Shown: positions 20,547 through 31,441, numbered from the stretch's first letter. The stretch is DNA of 64,000 nucleotides from Pseudomonadota bacterium (GCA_021782995.1 JAJXUI010000009.1:1-64000), one strand, 5' to 3'. Made by a program: numbers and translations. Notes: generated from the sequence alone by a model not told the origin.

Positions 20547-21023
20547 ATGAGCGATACCTTCGCGCACGTCATCCTCTACGAACCGGAGATCCCCCCGAAT
20601 ACCGGCAACATCATCCGCCTGTGCGCCAATACCGGCGCCCAGCTCCATCTGATCAAACCACTGGGATTTGACCTTGAGGACAAACAGCTGCGCCGAGCCG
20701 GCCTGGACTACCATGAATATGCCAACATCAGGGTTCATGACAACCTCGCATCATGCAGGCTTGCATTACCGGACAGCCGATTCTTTGCTTTCACCACGAA
20801 AGCATCATTGCATTACCACACCGTGGCTTTTCAAAAGGGCGATGCATTGCTGTTTGGACCTGAGAGCCGTGGCTTGCCGGCAGAAGTACTCTCCTCGATG
20901 GATGCAGAGCACAGGCTGCGGCTACCCATGCTTCCCCAGAGCCGCAGCCTCAACCTGTCCAACTCTGTCGCAGTGGCCGTATACGAAATATGGAGGCAAT
21001 GTGGTTTCAATGGTGCCGCCTGA
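20547..21023 (+). CDS. trmL: tRNA (cytidine(34)-2'-O)-methyltransferase TrmL
   Basis: [59 protein letters not shown]. Confidence 0.95.
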   Translation: MSDTFAHVILYEPEIPPNTGNIIRLCANTGAQLHLIKPLGFDLEDKQLRRAGLDYHEYANIRVHDNLASCRLALPDSRFFAFTTKASLHYHTVAFQKGDALLFGPESRGLPAEVLSSMDAEHRLRLPMLPQSRSLNLSNSVAVAVYEIWRQCGFNGAA

Positions 21024-21056
21024 AGTTTTACTACCTGCCAATTCCGGAGCCTGATC

Positions 21057-23318
21057 ATGACTGGTCGGCATTTTCAGCATGAATATCCCGGGTCACAGAT
21101 GGATGATGACTTGTTCATGCTGCTGCCAGACCCCGCGATCATTACTGATACGGATGGCGTCATATTCAGGGCAAATCCGGCATTTTATTACCTGACGGGC
21201 CATACATTTCCGGAGCTAACAGGCGTAAATATCGCAGTACTGGAACCCGCAGCCACCTTGAGCGAACCCAAGGACACAACTTCAGGACACGCTGAAATCA
21301 TCTCCCGGCAAGTGATGCTCATCCAAAAAACGGGCAAGCAACTTTCCGTACAGGCCAGCAGCAGGCATTTTTCACTTGGCAATTTTTCCGGATCCATCAG
21401 GACATATCGCCAAACAATCCACAGTACACCGTCTCACGCGCAACTCATGCTGTCGGATGAAAAATTTTCCCGGGTGTTCCACAGCAGTCCCGATCCCATC
21501 CTGATTACAGAACTGGAAAACGGCAGGATCAACGACATCAATTTGGGCTTTACAAAACTCTTCGGCTTCAGCCGCGAAGAGGCCATTGGCAAGACTACCG
21601 TAGAGCTTGGCCTCTGGCTCAACAGGCATGACCGCGAAATCAATATCAACAAGGTCAGCCAATATGGGCACTTATACAACCAGGAATTCATCCTGTATAC
21701 AAAACAGCGCAACCTGCTGACCGTATTGTCCTCAAGCGCCATATTTGCACTGCATGGCAAAACTTACATCGTCGCACATCTCCGCGATATCAGTGAACGG
21801 AAGCAAATTGAATCCGTACTGGCCAATTCCGAGGCGCGCTACCGGCAATTTGCCGACGAACTCCCTCTGGGTATCGTCATAACCCAGGATGGCATGCTGA
21901 AATACGTGAACAATGCATTGACCGACATGATGGGCTACAGCAAAAGCGAGTTCCTTAACAGCTCATTCATGAATTATATCCATGATAACGACAAGTCAAG
22001 AGTTGCAGAGAATCACCGGCGCCGCATGCAGGGAGAGAATGTCATCTCCCCATACCAGATTGCATTGGTGACAAAGTCCGGGGATACCAGACTATGCAAA
22101 ATTTACGCAAGCACGCTGGATTGGGAAGGAAAGAAATCCGGCCTTGGTGTCATCGCGGATGTGACTGACAACCTGCTGTTTGAAGAACGCCTGCAATTTT
22201 CAATCCACCAGCTGCAGGAAAAGGAAAAAGCGAAGACCCGCTTCCTGGCGGCTGCCAGCCACGACTTGCGCCAGCCATTGCATGCCATGGGACTCTTTGT
22301 CACGGCATTGCAGGAACGCGTGCAAGATGTTGAAACACGCAAGATTGTTCAGCAACTCGAAGCATCCACTGAAGCATTACGAGATCTGCTGAATTCGCTG
22401 CTGGACATCTCCAGGCTGGATGCAGGTGTGGTCCAGCCCAGAAACGATTCGTACCCGGTGCAGGAAATCTTTGACCGACTGTCGCACGACTATTTTCCGG
22501 CAGCGACAGAAAAGAAGATTTCACTGCGTTTCACCACTCACCCTTACTGGGTTAAAAGCGATGCTTCCTTGCTGGAGCAGATCCTGAGAAACCTGCTTTC
22601 CAATGCCATCCGGTACACCCGCAACGGCGGAGTTCTTCTCGGCTGCCGCATACGCGGCCAACGGCTGCGCTTTGAAGTATGGGATACAGGGATCGGCATT
22701 TCACCTGCCGAACTGGAGAATATCTTTCACGAATTTTACCAGGTGGGGAATCCGCAGCGGGACCGCAATCTTGGGCTGGGCCTTGGACTGGCCATCTCGC
22801 AGCGGTTGGCGATCCTGCTGGGCACTCACATCGAAGTGAAATCGGCACCCGGCAAAGGCTCCATGTTTGCCTTCTCGGTATCGATCAGCAAACAGGATAT
22901 GCCGTTGCAGGGTTCCACGAATTTCCCGGCCCACAGGCATTTCAGCAATTCAATCATTCTCGTGATAGATGATGAAATGGCAATTCGCGATGCCACGAGG
23001 CTGATGCTGGAAAACTGGGGATGCAAGGTGATGCTGGCCGACTCCGGAGAGGATGCAGTGGAACTGCTGCAGCACACCGGCACCCATCCCCACGCCATCA
23101 TTGCGGATTACCGCCTGCGTAACAACCGCACCGGAGCGGAAGCCATCAGCGCCATCCACCAGATTTTCGACCCCGATATTCCTGCGATCATCATTACAGG
23201 CGATACGGCACCGGAAAGACTGCGGGAAGCCAAGGAAAGTGGTTACCACCTGCTGCACAAGCCGCTTGCGCCCGCAAAACTGCGCACCTTGCTGTCACAC
23301 CTGCTGGCGTCAGACTGA
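21057..23318 (+). CDS. Multi-PAS hybrid sensor histidine kinase / response regulator
   Basis: PAS domains, HisKA AASHDLRQPLHAMGLF, HATPase LGLGLAISQRL, C-terminal REC IILVIDDEMAIRD..HAIIADYRLRNNRTG. Confidence 0.92.
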   Translation: MTGRHFQHEYPGSQMDDDLFMLLPDPAIITDTDGVIFRANPAFYYLTGHTFPELTGVNIAVLEPAATLSEPKDTTSGHAEIISRQVMLIQKTGKQLSVQASSRHFSLGNFSGSIRTYRQTIHSTPSHAQLMLSDEKFSRVFHSSPDPILITELENGRINDINLGFTKLFGFSREEAIGKTTVELGLWLNRHDREININKVSQYGHLYNQEFILYTKQRNLLTVLSSSAIFALHGKTYIVAHLRDISERKQIESVLANSEARYRQFADELPLGIVITQDGMLKYVNNALTDMMGYSKSEFLNSSFMNYIHDNDKSRVAENHRRRMQGENVISPYQIALVTKSGDTRLCKIYASTLDWEGKKSGLGVIADVTDNLLFEERLQFSIHQLQEKEKAKTRFLAAASHDLRQPLHAMGLFVTALQERVQDVETRKIVQQLEASTEALRDLLNSLLDISRLDAGVVQPRNDSYPVQEIFDRLSHDYFPAATEKKISLRFTTHPYWVKSDASLLEQILRNLLSNAIRYTRNGGVLLGCRIRGQRLRFEVWDTGIGISPAELENIFHEFYQVGNPQRDRNLGLGLGLAISQRLAILLGTHIEVKSAPGKGSMFAFSVSISKQDMPLQGSTNFPAHRHFSNSIILVIDDEMAIRDATRLMLENWGCKVMLADSGEDAVELLQHTGTHPHAIIADYRLRNNRTGAEAISAIHQIFDPDIPAIIITGDTAPERLREAKESGYHLLHKPLAPAKLRTLLSHLLASD

Positions 23319-24308
23319 ACCGGGGAACTCGCTGACTGGCACCCGGCTGAGCAGATCTTCTACCACATTGCCGACTTCGGCATGCTCGTACAGCAACCTG
23401 TAGACCGCTTCGCAGATAGGCAGGTCGACGCCCGCCTGGCTGACAAGCTGATGTACCGCTTTCACGCTGTATACACCTTCAGCAACATGACCGAGTTCAC
23501 GCAGAATGTCAGGCAGTGCAAGCCGCCTCGCAAGCATCAGGCCCACCTTGCGATTACGCGACAGATCTCCCGTACAGGTCAGGATGAGATCACCCACACC
23601 GGAAAGTCCGCCCAGGGTTTCCGCCTTGCCGCCCAGCCGGATACCGAGGCGCGTCATTTCGGAAAGGCCGCGTGTCAGCAAGGCTGCCCTGGCGTTGTAA
23701 CCAAATCCCATGCCATCGGAAATCCCGGCAGCTATGGCAAGCACATTTTTCACTGCACCACCGACCTCAACACCAATCACATCATTGCTGGCATAGATGC
23801 GCAGCCGCGGATTATGCAGTGCCAGTGCCGCCTGCCTGGCAAATTCCATATCGTTTGCAGCCAGCACCAGCGCAGTCGGCAACCCTTGCGCCACTTCCTG
23901 TGCAAAACTTGGCCCGGACAGGACGGCTCGCGGAAATTCGGCAGGCAGAACTTCTGCCACAACCTGATGCGGCATCATGCCGGTTTTTTCTTCAAAGCCT
24001 TTACACAACCAGACCACAGGGAACGGGCCGGCCATTTTTGCAAGCTGTGTCACGGTGTCACGCAAGGCGGATATGGGGGTTGCAATCACAACCATTTCCA
24101 CGTTCTGCAGCGCTTGTGCAAAACCGGATTCAAGTGCAATGCTGTCAGGCAGGTTGACGTCGGGCAGGTAACGCTGATTCTGCCTGCTTTCGCGCATTTC
24201 AGCGATCTGCCGAGAATTTCTCGCCCACAGGGTAACCTGGTGGCGTTGCGCGAGGCTGATCGCCATCGCGGTGCCCCATGCACCGGCGCCCAAAACGGTA
24301 ATTTTCAT
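23310..24308 (-). CDS. gpsA: Glycerol-3-phosphate dehydrogenase [NAD(P)+]
   Basis: MKITVLGAGAWGTAMAISLAQRHQVTLWARN..CKGFEEKTG..SGPSFAQEVAQGLPTALV. Confidence 0.97.
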   Translation of the reverse strand: MKITVLGAGAWGTAMAISLAQRHQVTLWARNSRQIAEMRESRQNQRYLPDVNLPDSIALESGFAQALQNVEMVVIATPISALRDTVTQLAKMAGPFPVVWLCKGFEEKTGMMPHQVVAEVLPAEFPRAVLSGPSFAQEVAQGLPTALVLAANDMEFARQAALALHNPRLRIYASNDVIGVEVGGAVKNVLAIAAGISDGMGFGYNARAALLTRGLSEMTRLGIRLGGKAETLGGLSGVGDLILTCTGDLSRNRKVGLMLARRLALPDILRELGHVAEGVYSVKAVHQLVSQAGVDLPICEAVYRLLYEHAEVGNVVEDLLSRVPVSEFPGSV

Positions 24309-24357
24309 AATCTGTGAAACAGGTTGTTCCGGAAAAAAATGTCTCTGCAAGCAGGCT

Positions 24358-24828
24358 TCATTCGGCGCCCCAGACATCCACCGACCGCATGTAGCCTGTC
24401 GAGCCATCCTGATGGCGCGCCTTGATCCAGCCACCGCCATTCACGCCCAGCGATTCCATCAAAACATGGTGGGCAACCTGATACAGCACCGGTGCATTCA
24501 TGTCAGGTGCCTTGCGTACCGCGGCCAGCGGAACCGTTACGAGAACAAAATGCCTGTCGCTTACCGCGCGGCGCTCGATCCAGGCCAGCGTGCCCGCGCT
24601 ATCGCGTACCTTGATCCATCCCTGAAGGTTGACGACTGTTTCCAGCGGCGTAAACCTGCCAATGACATATAGCTTTTTGGCCTTGGTGGAGTTGGCGTCG
24701 TACAGGATCGCCGTACTGTCAGAAACGGAAACATACTCGGCAGCATTTGCCGCTACCGTTCCAGCCAGCAGCAAAAACATGCACGCCAGTCTCGAATTCA
24801 AATGCACTCTCACCCCCATCCGCTGCAA
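24358..24828 (-). CDS. SH3-domain secreted protein
   Basis: Signal peptide and SH3_3/3b-like repeats (SVSDSTAILYDANSTKAKKLYVIGRFTPLETV..GGWIKARHQDGSTGYM); between gpsA and secB. Confidence 0.75.
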   Translation of the reverse strand: MQRMGVRVHLNSRLACMFLLLAGTVAANAAEYVSVSDSTAILYDANSTKAKKLYVIGRFTPLETVVNLQGWIKVRDSAGTLAWIERRAVSDRHFVLVTVPLAAVRKAPDMNAPVLYQVAHHVLMESLGVNGGGWIKARHQDGSTGYMRSVDVWGAE

Positions 24829-24831
24829 AGC

Positions 24832-25299
24832 TCAATGCCTGGTCGCAGCTTCAGCCTGAGCCTTTCTCTGCTGATACATCGCATCGAAATTGACTGGCGT
24901 CATCAATACCGGCGAAAACCCTGCACGCACGGAAGCATCAGTCACCAGTTCACGCAGGTAGGGATACACGATATTCGTGCAGACCACCTCCAGCACAGGT
25001 TCCAGCTCTTCTGACGGAATGTTCTGCACCCGGAATATTCCAGCCTGCTTCGCCTCGATGACGAACACCACCTTATCCTTGCCCGGCAACTTTGCAGTTA
25101 TGGTCACCATCAGCACCACTTCATAGATGCCCTTGTCTATCGCCGAATATTCGGTATTGATGTCTATATCCACCTGCGGGCTCTCACGCTCCAGAAAGAT
25201 GCTGGGCGCATGTGGCACTTCCACAGACAGATCCTTGACATAAAGTTTTTCAATATTGAATGATGGTACCGCCTGCGTCTCAGTTGCTGCTTCGCTCAT
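24832..25299 (-). CDS. secB: Protein-export chaperone SecB
   Basis: FNIEKLYVKDLSVEVPHAPSIFLERESPQVDIDINTEY. Confidence 0.96.
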   Translation of the reverse strand: MSEAATETQAVPSFNIEKLYVKDLSVEVPHAPSIFLERESPQVDIDINTEYSAIDKGIYEVVLMVTITAKLPGKDKVVFVIEAKQAGIFRVQNIPSEELEPVLEVVCTNIVYPYLRELVTDASVRAGFSPVLMTPVNFDAMYQQRKAQAEAATRH

Positions 25300-25331
25300 T
25301 ATCTTCCCCGTAATGCTTGTAATAGTATCAA

Positions 25332-25589
25332 TCAGCCATTCAGCAAAGGCACAAGACCGCCCTGGCTGTCCAGTTCCGCCATATCGTCAAAGCCACCGAC
25401 ATGCTGTTCGCCAATATAGATTTGCGGCACTGTACGGCGGCCAGTTTTTGCAATCATGATGTCGCGTTGCTCAGGGTTCAGGTCAATGCGGATTTTCTCG
25501 ATTTCAGTGACGCCGCGCTTCTTCAGCAAGGCTTCAGCACGCACACAATACGGGCACACCTCCGTGCAGTACATCGTTACTTTTGCCAT
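25332..25589 (-). CDS. grxC: Glutaredoxin 3
   Basis: VTMYCTEVCPYCVRAEALLKKRGV..RTVPQIYIGEQHVGGFDD. Confidence 0.95.
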   Translation of the reverse strand: MAKVTMYCTEVCPYCVRAEALLKKRGVTEIEKIRIDLNPEQRDIMIAKTGRRTVPQIYIGEQHVGGFDDMAELDSQGGLVPLLNG

Positions 25590-25590
25590 G

Positions 25591-26010
25591 TCATTTCTCC
25601 AATGGTAGATTCGATTTCTGCCACCCCGTCACGCCGCCAACCAGGTTGTGGGCCTGGGTAAATCCGTTCTTGGAAAGCAAGGAACAGGCCATGGCAGAAC
25701 GGTTGCCACTGCGGCAGACCACGACGATGGGCTGGTCGCGGTAACGTTCCAGCTCACCGATGCGCTGTGCAAGCTTGCCGAGCGGAACCCATTTGGCATT
25801 GATGAGATGGCCGGACTTAAACTCGGATTCTTCGCGCACATCCAGCACCAGCGCATTCCTGTGGTTGATCAGTTCGATCGCCTTGAGGGTATCGACATCC
25901 ATGATGCCGCGAATGCGATTGCCAAAAAAAGACCATAACAACATCAAACCGCTCAGGATGGTTACCATGACCATCCCGAAATTGTTAATCAGATACTGTT
26001 GCACGTTCAT
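25591..26010 (-). CDS. Rhodanese-like domain protein
   Basis: ALVLDVREESEFKSGHLINAKWVPLG..PIVVVCRSGNRSAMACSLLSKNGFTQAHNLVGG. Confidence 0.93.
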   Translation of the reverse strand: MNVQQYLINNFGMVMVTILSGLMLLWSFFGNRIRGIMDVDTLKAIELINHRNALVLDVREESEFKSGHLINAKWVPLGKLAQRIGELERYRDQPIVVVCRSGNRSAMACSLLSKNGFTQAHNLVGGVTGWQKSNLPLEK

Positions 26011-27808
26011 ACTCCTGTTTACTCTGAATTGCGAATTTTAGCAGACCAGCGAAATGTGCTGGGTCTTTCTGCGCCAGAAGGGACAACTCGTTCTGGTAAT
26101 AGGGAAAATCTTTCGGAAAAGCCCAGATCGAACAATTCATTATCTGTTCGGCCTCACTGAACCTGCCAGCTTGCGCCAGCAATAATGACCGATTGTATAT
26201 GGCTGTATTTACAGGATAACTCATGGCAACCCGCTCATTCCAGGCAAGTTTGCCCACCAGGTCCTGAGGATTGATCTCGATATAGCTGTTGAGATATAGC
26301 TCCGTCATCGGGCGCAACAGGGGCATATCAATCATTTCGCGCAAATGTGCGCGAAACTGCCGCTCCTTGTCTGCCGTTATGCCGGAATGAGCGTGTTGCA
26401 GAATGAGACTTTCCAGCTGTCGATATCCATAGATCGATTGCCACAACATGCCCGCCCCGAACAGCAGCAAAAACACCAAGGCGTACCGTCCGGCAACCTT
26501 TAATTTCAGGGTGTATGCGCGGGTATCCAGCGCCCCCAGCAGCAATGCCGCAATGCCGGTGAAATAGGCATACCACAACGGGTACTCGAGCATGCTATGG
26601 ATGCCGATGACCAGCAGTATGCCCATTCCCCACCAGATTTCGGTATCCAGCCTGGCAGTCCATATGGAGCGGAACCAGCCGAGGAACGCGAGCACGATGA
26701 CCAGCACGCCAGCCAACCCCGTTTCCGCTGCAAACTGCAGCAGCAGGTTATGCGCATTGTTGTACAGCCCGCTGATCTGCATGTTTTTCAGCTCAGGCCC
26801 AAGCAGGAAATGCTGCCAGGCAAACTGTTCCCAGCCAGCCCCAAGCAAGGGGAAGCGTGCAAATATCAGCAATGCCTCTTTCCACAGGTAGAGTCGTATG
26901 CTGCCACTGGTTTCGCCGGACATCATGCGTTGCATGGTGGTCACACTGCCCGCCGTACCGTGGAACACCTGAAGTTGCACTACCCAGTGCATCATAAAGA
27001 AGGCAACCACCAGCAACAGCATGTAACGGAACAATCCTGCACTGCCACCCGCCTTTCTTTCCTGGCTCCAGGCGAACAGCGCCAGCGCGGCCATATATAA
27101 CCATGAGCTGCGCGAACCACTGAGCACCATGACAAACAGCAAGGGCGCTGCAAATGCGACAACCTGCCAGGTCTGCATATGCCGTCGCAGGTAAGCCAGC
27201 GAGATCAGCCCCAGCATCAGGTAGTCGGCAAAATGATTGGGTTGCGCAAGGTTGCCATATACGGCGATGCCGGTTTTCGCTGTAATTACCGGATCAAGCA
27301 GGGTATGCCAGCGATAATGCTGAATGACCCCCGACAATGCACTCAACTCGCTTCCGGCAAGCAGGAAGACGGAAAGGACCAATGCGAGCCGTTGCATGCC
27401 GAATATCTGGCGCAACTGCTTTCCCACTACCATCAACAGGAATATCCACAACATATACAGGATGAACAGCGTGGCCTGCTCGAAATAGGAAATTTTCCCT
27501 ACGGCATACTGGACCAGAATGACCACAATGAGGCCGACGGGCAACAGCACGACAGGGGGAATCCGGGGAGCCAGCCAATATTTTCCGAGCAATAGAAAGC
27601 ATGCCGCCAGCACGCCCAGCAGCATTGCCCCCCACTCCTGGTAAAACGTGGTAAGCGGATATTGATGGTAATAATACAGAAACGGCAAAACCCACATCAA
27701 CCCGATAACAAACAGGCCGATGTGGGCTGCAGAAAACCGCTGATGAACGGCTTTTAAGAAAGAGGGTGATCTAAAAAACGTCACAAGCGTAGGCAGAACT
27801 AGCCGCAC
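25985..27808 (-). CDS. PglL/Wzy-type O-oligosaccharyltransferase (pilin glycosylation ligase-like)
   Basis: Multi-TM protein with Wzy_C signature GAGWEQFAWQHFLLG..YNNAHNLLLQFAAETGLAG and PglL-like C-terminal soluble domain. Confidence 0.8.
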   Translation of the reverse strand: MRLVLPTLVTFFRSPSFLKAVHQRFSAAHIGLFVIGLMWVLPFLYYYHQYPLTTFYQEWGAMLLGVLAACFLLLGKYWLAPRIPPVVLLPVGLIVVILVQYAVGKISYFEQATLFILYMLWIFLLMVVGKQLRQIFGMQRLALVLSVFLLAGSELSALSGVIQHYRWHTLLDPVITAKTGIAVYGNLAQPNHFADYLMLGLISLAYLRRHMQTWQVVAFAAPLLFVMVLSGSRSSWLYMAALALFAWSQERKAGGSAGLFRYMLLLVVAFFMMHWVVQLQVFHGTAGSVTTMQRMMSGETSGSIRLYLWKEALLIFARFPLLGAGWEQFAWQHFLLGPELKNMQISGLYNNAHNLLLQFAAETGLAGVLVIVLAFLGWFRSIWTARLDTEIWWGMGILLVIGIHSMLEYPLWYAYFTGIAALLLGALDTRAYTLKLKVAGRYALVFLLLFGAGMLWQSIYGYRQLESLILQHAHSGITADKERQFRAHLREMIDMPLLRPMTELYLNSYIEINPQDLVGKLAWNERVAMSYPVNTAIYNRSLLLAQAGRFSEAEQIMNCSIWAFPKDFPYYQNELSLLAQKDPAHFAGLLKFAIQSKQEYERATVSD

Positions 27809-27897
27809 AAGTTATGAAAATGCGAAATTTACACTAAAGTAAATGAGCAATTCGCTATTTGTGCAGCTCCGTCAAGCCAGGCGCAATCGAATGTTGA

Positions 27898-28107
27898 TTA
27901 GCAGCTACCCTTGATACCAAATTTGCCGAGGATATTCACCAGCGGGCAGAAACGGGTAAATCCGCTCTGGAACAGGTTAAGGCCAACAAATGCGGTGAAA
28001 AACAGGAAGTATTTACTGACAAACAAAGGGCTGGACTCAACCCCCAGGGACAGGGACAGCAACACCATGAAACCTGCCACAATTCTTACAACTCGTTCTG
28101 CGTTCAT
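27898..28107 (-). CDS. DUF2892 / YgaP-like membrane protein
   Basis: MNAERVVRIVAGFMVLLSLSLG..FFTAFVGLNLFQSGFTRFCPLVNILGKFG. Confidence 0.88.
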   Translation of the reverse strand: MNAERVVRIVAGFMVLLSLSLGVESSPLFVSKYFLFFTAFVGLNLFQSGFTRFCPLVNILGKFGIKGSC

Positions 28108-28152
28108 TTAAACATCTCCTTGAATACATTAAATAATTATCACAAACAACCC

Positions 28153-28185
28153 CGCCAAGGGCTGTAATATTATACAGACTTGGCG
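28153..28185. terminator. Imperfect stem-loop downstream of RND permease gene
   Basis: CGCCAAGggCTGTA-ATATTA-TACAGaCTTGGCG inverted repeat. Confidence 0.55.
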
Positions 28186-28186
28186 C

Positions 28187-31100
28187 TTATTTGTACTTCT
28201 TGTACAGCGCCGCGTAATACAGCACCGGAATCACCACCAGCGTCAGGATGGTCGACACCAGGATGCCGAAAATCAGCGCGATTGCCAGACCATTGAAAAT
28301 CGGGTCATCCAGGATGAAGAAGGCTCCCGCCATCGCGGCCAATCCTGTCAACAGGATGGGCTTGGCACGTGCACTTGCCGCATCGATCACGGCATGTTGC
28401 AAGTCCACCCCTTCGGACAATTTCAGGTTGACGAAATCGACCAGCAGGATGGAGTTCCTCACGATAATGCCTGCCAGCGCGATCATGCCTATCATCGACG
28501 TTGCGGTGAACTGCGAACCCAGCAGCGCATGCCCCGGCATCACGCCGATCACGGTCAGCGGAATCGGGGCCATGATGATCAGCGGGGTCAGGTAGCTCTT
28601 GAACTGCGCCACCACCAGCAGGTAGATCAATATCAGCCCGACCGCATAGGCAATGCCCATGTCCCTGAAAGTTTCAAAGGTCACCTGCCATTCGCCATCC
28701 CATTTCAGCGAGTATGCCGAATACGGGTTGCTTGGCATGGTGAAATACCAGTTGTGCAGCTTGCCACCTTCTTCCAGCTTCATGCCATCCAGTTTGCTGT
28801 CGATGTCAAACATGCCATACAGCGGGCTATCCAGCTTGCCGGCCATATCCCCCACCACATACACCACCGGCATCAGGTCCTTGTGGTAAATGGGGTAATC
28901 ACGCTGCGCCTGCGAAATCTGCACCAACTCGGACAAGGGCACCAGCACACCATCCCGTGCACGCACTTTCAGTTTCAGTACCTCACCCAGTGAACTGCGG
29001 CTCCTTTCCGGCAAACGCATGCGCAACGGCAGGGCATATTTCGCCGTGCTGTCATGCAGCGAGGTCACATCCTGGCCAGACAGGGCAACATGCACGGTAT
29101 CCACGATATCCTGCGGGGCAACCCCGAGCAGCGCCGCCTTGCTCTGCAGTACATGCAGCACCGTTTTTGGCGCAGCTTCGGTCACCGTGTCATCGATCGC
29201 CACAATATCCTTGGTCGCGACAAACTTTGCTTTCACCTTGCCTGCCACCTTGCGCGCACCCTCATAATCCGGGCCATATATTTCCGCCACGATAGGCGAC
29301 ATCACCGGCGGGCCTGGTGGAACCTCCACCACCTTCACCTTTGCGCCCCACTTCTTGCCGATTTCCTCGATCGGCGCACGCACGCTGCTTGCCACTTCAT
29401 GGCTGGTGCGATGGCGATTGTGCTTGTCCTGAAGATTGACCTGCAGATCCCCCTGTTCAGATGCCGAACGCAAATAATACTGACGTACCAGGCCATTGAA
29501 ATTGATCGGCGAAGCCGAGCCCGCATAGCCCTGGTAATCCGTCACCTCCGGCACCGTGGAAAGATAGGCACCGATTTCATGCAAAACAGCAGATGTCTGC
29601 TCCAATGCCGTTCCGGTAGGCATGTCGACGATGATCTGGAATTCTGATTTGTTATCGAATGGCAGCATCTTGAGCACCACCAGCTTCACGCCGGCCAGGC
29701 CTACCGACAGCAACAGGCCTATACCTATTCCCAGCCACAATTTCTTGCGCGCTGCCTTGCCATGCTCACCATTGAGGAAAGGCGACAGGCGGTCACGGAA
29801 GAAATGCGCCAGTTTCGAATCGCGTTCGTCATGCACTTCACCGTGATGCGCCGGCGAGAAGCGGTAAGCCAGCCAGGGCGTGATGACAAAGGCAATCGCC
29901 AGCGAAATCACCATGCCCATGCTGGCATTGATCGGGATCGGACTCATATATGGCCCCATCAGGCCCGACACGAATGCCATCGGCAACAAGGCAGCAATGA
30001 CGGTCAAGGTGGCCAGAATGGTGGGGCCGCCTACTTCATCCACCGCTTCGGGTATGATCTCGGACAGCGGCTGGTGGCTGGCCAGTGCCCGGCGACGATG
30101 GATGTTTTCCACGACCACGATCGCATCATCCACCAGGATACCAATCGAGAAAATCAACGCAAACAGCGACACGCGGTTCAGCGTGAATCCATACGCCCAG
30201 GAGGCGAACAGGGTGACGAACAATGTCAGTGTCACTGCAATACCGACAATCAGGGCTTCACGCCGCCCCAGCGCAATCCACACCAGCGCAATCACCGCGG
30301 AAGTGGCGAAAATCAGCTTGTGGATCAGCTTCTGTGCCTTGTCGTTGGCAGTTTCGCCATAGTTGCGTGTTGTAGTCACCTGCACATCTGAAGGTATCAC
30401 CGTGCCCTTCAGCTCTTCCATGCGGCTGATCAGGTTGTCCGCCACATCTACTGCATTCTCACCGGGCTTCTTGGTTACGGTCACGGTCACCGCACTGAAC
30501 TCACCCTGGGCCGTAATTCCCTTGTCAGAAGCCGCTTTGCCGGTCCCCATCCAGACATAGCTCGATGGCTGGTCTGCCCCATCCTGTACATCGGCCACAT
30601 CCTGCAGGTAAACCGGTTTTCCATTGAACACTCCCACCACCAGATGACGGGCTTCATCGGCCGTACTGAGGAATTCGCCGGTCTGGATCATCACTTCACG
30701 GTTCGACTGCGTCAGCATGCCGGAATTGTTGGATACATTGACCACCTGCAACGCAGCACGCACATCCTGAATCGACAGCTGATAGGCATTCAACGCTTCC
30801 GGATTCAGCAACACGCGTGCCATGCGCTGGGTACCACCGATGGTATAGACTTCGCGCGTACCCTTGACACGCTTCAGTTCCGCCTCGATGGCATGCGCCA
30901 CCTGGGTCAGCGCCAGTCCGCCGCCCACCTCCTGATTACGCCACAGCGTAAAGGCTGCAATCGGCACATCATCAATACCACGCGCCTTGATCAGCGGCTT
31001 CATCACGCCCAGCGTGGGGGGCAACCAGTCGGCATGCGAGTTGATCACGTCATATAACTTCACCATCGACGGGATATGCTGCTGTCCCACCTTGAACTGT

Positions 31101-31441
31101 ATGGTAAGGATAGCCATGCCAGGCTGGGAGACAGAATATACATGCTCAACGCCGGCGATCTGCGACAACACCTGCTCGGCAGGTGTTGCAACGGTGCGCG
31201 CCACATCCTGGCTGGATGCGCCGGGATAGGCAATCATGACATTGGCCATTGTTACATTGATTTGCGGCTCTTCTTCGCGCGGCGTCACCAGCACGGAAAA
31301 GATGCCCAGCAACAACGCCACCAGTGCAAGGAGTGGCGTCATTTGCGAGCGCAAGAAAGCCTTGGCAATACGTCCGGAGATTCCCATGATCGTTATTCCT
31401 GAACTGTTTGATTTAATTATATTATCTTGATTATCCCGCAA
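28187..31441 (-). CDS. RND-family efflux permease (likely start 31387, MGISGRIAKAFLRSQMTP)
   Basis: AcrB-type sequence: VRTVATPAEQVLSQIAGVEHVYS..FSIGILVDDAIVVVENIHRR..MIGMIALAGIIVRNSILLVDF. Confidence 0.95.
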   Translation of the reverse strand: MRDNQDNIIKSNSSGITIMGISGRIAKAFLRSQMTPLLALVALLLGIFSVLVTPREEEPQINVTMANVMIAYPGASSQDVARTVATPAEQVLSQIAGVEHVYSVSQPGMAILTIQFKVGQQHIPSMVKLYDVINSHADWLPPTLGVMKPLIKARGIDDVPIAAFTLWRNQEVGGGLALTQVAHAIEAELKRVKGTREVYTIGGTQRMARVLLNPEALNAYQLSIQDVRAALQVVNVSNNSGMLTQSNREVMIQTGEFLSTADEARHLVVGVFNGKPVYLQDVADVQDGADQPSSYVWMGTGKAASDKGITAQGEFSAVTVTVTKKPGENAVDVADNLISRMEELKGTVIPSDVQVTTTRNYGETANDKAQKLIHKLIFATSAVIALVWIALGRREALIVGIAVTLTLFVTLFASWAYGFTLNRVSLFALIFSIGILVDDAIVVVENIHRRRALASHQPLSEIIPEAVDEVGGPTILATLTVIAALLPMAFVSGLMGPYMSPIPINASMGMVISLAIAFVITPWLAYRFSPAHHGEVHDERDSKLAHFFRDRLSPFLNGEHGKAARKKLWLGIGIGLLLSVGLAGVKLVVLKMLPFDNKSEFQIIVDMPTGTALEQTSAVLHEIGAYLSTVPEVTDYQGYAGSASPINFNGLVRQYYLRSASEQGDLQVNLQDKHNRHRTSHEVASSVRAPIEEIGKKWGAKVKVVEVPPGPPVMSPIVAEIYGPDYEGARKVAGKVKAKFVATKDIVAIDDTVTEAAPKTVLHVLQSKAALLGVAPQDIVDTVHVALSGQDVTSLHDSTAKYALPLRMRLPERSRSSLGEVLKLKVRARDGVLVPLSELVQISQAQRDYPIYHKDLMPVVYVVGDMAGKLDSPLYGMFDIDSKLDGMKLEEGGKLHNWYFTMPSNPYSAYSLKWDGEWQVTFETFRDMGIAYAVGLILIYLLVVAQFKSYLTPLIIMAPIPLTVIGVMPGHALLGSQFTATSMIGMIALAGIIVRNSILLVDFVNLKLSEGVDLQHAVIDAASARAKPILLTGLAAMAGAFFILDDPIFNGLAIALIFGILVSTILTLVVIPVLYYAALYKKYK
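31409..31434. repeat. Copy of dispersed AT-rich intergenic motif, between adaptor and permease genes
   Basis: TGATTTAATTATATTA (31409-31424), exact 16-mer shared with 53578-53593. Confidence 0.6.
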
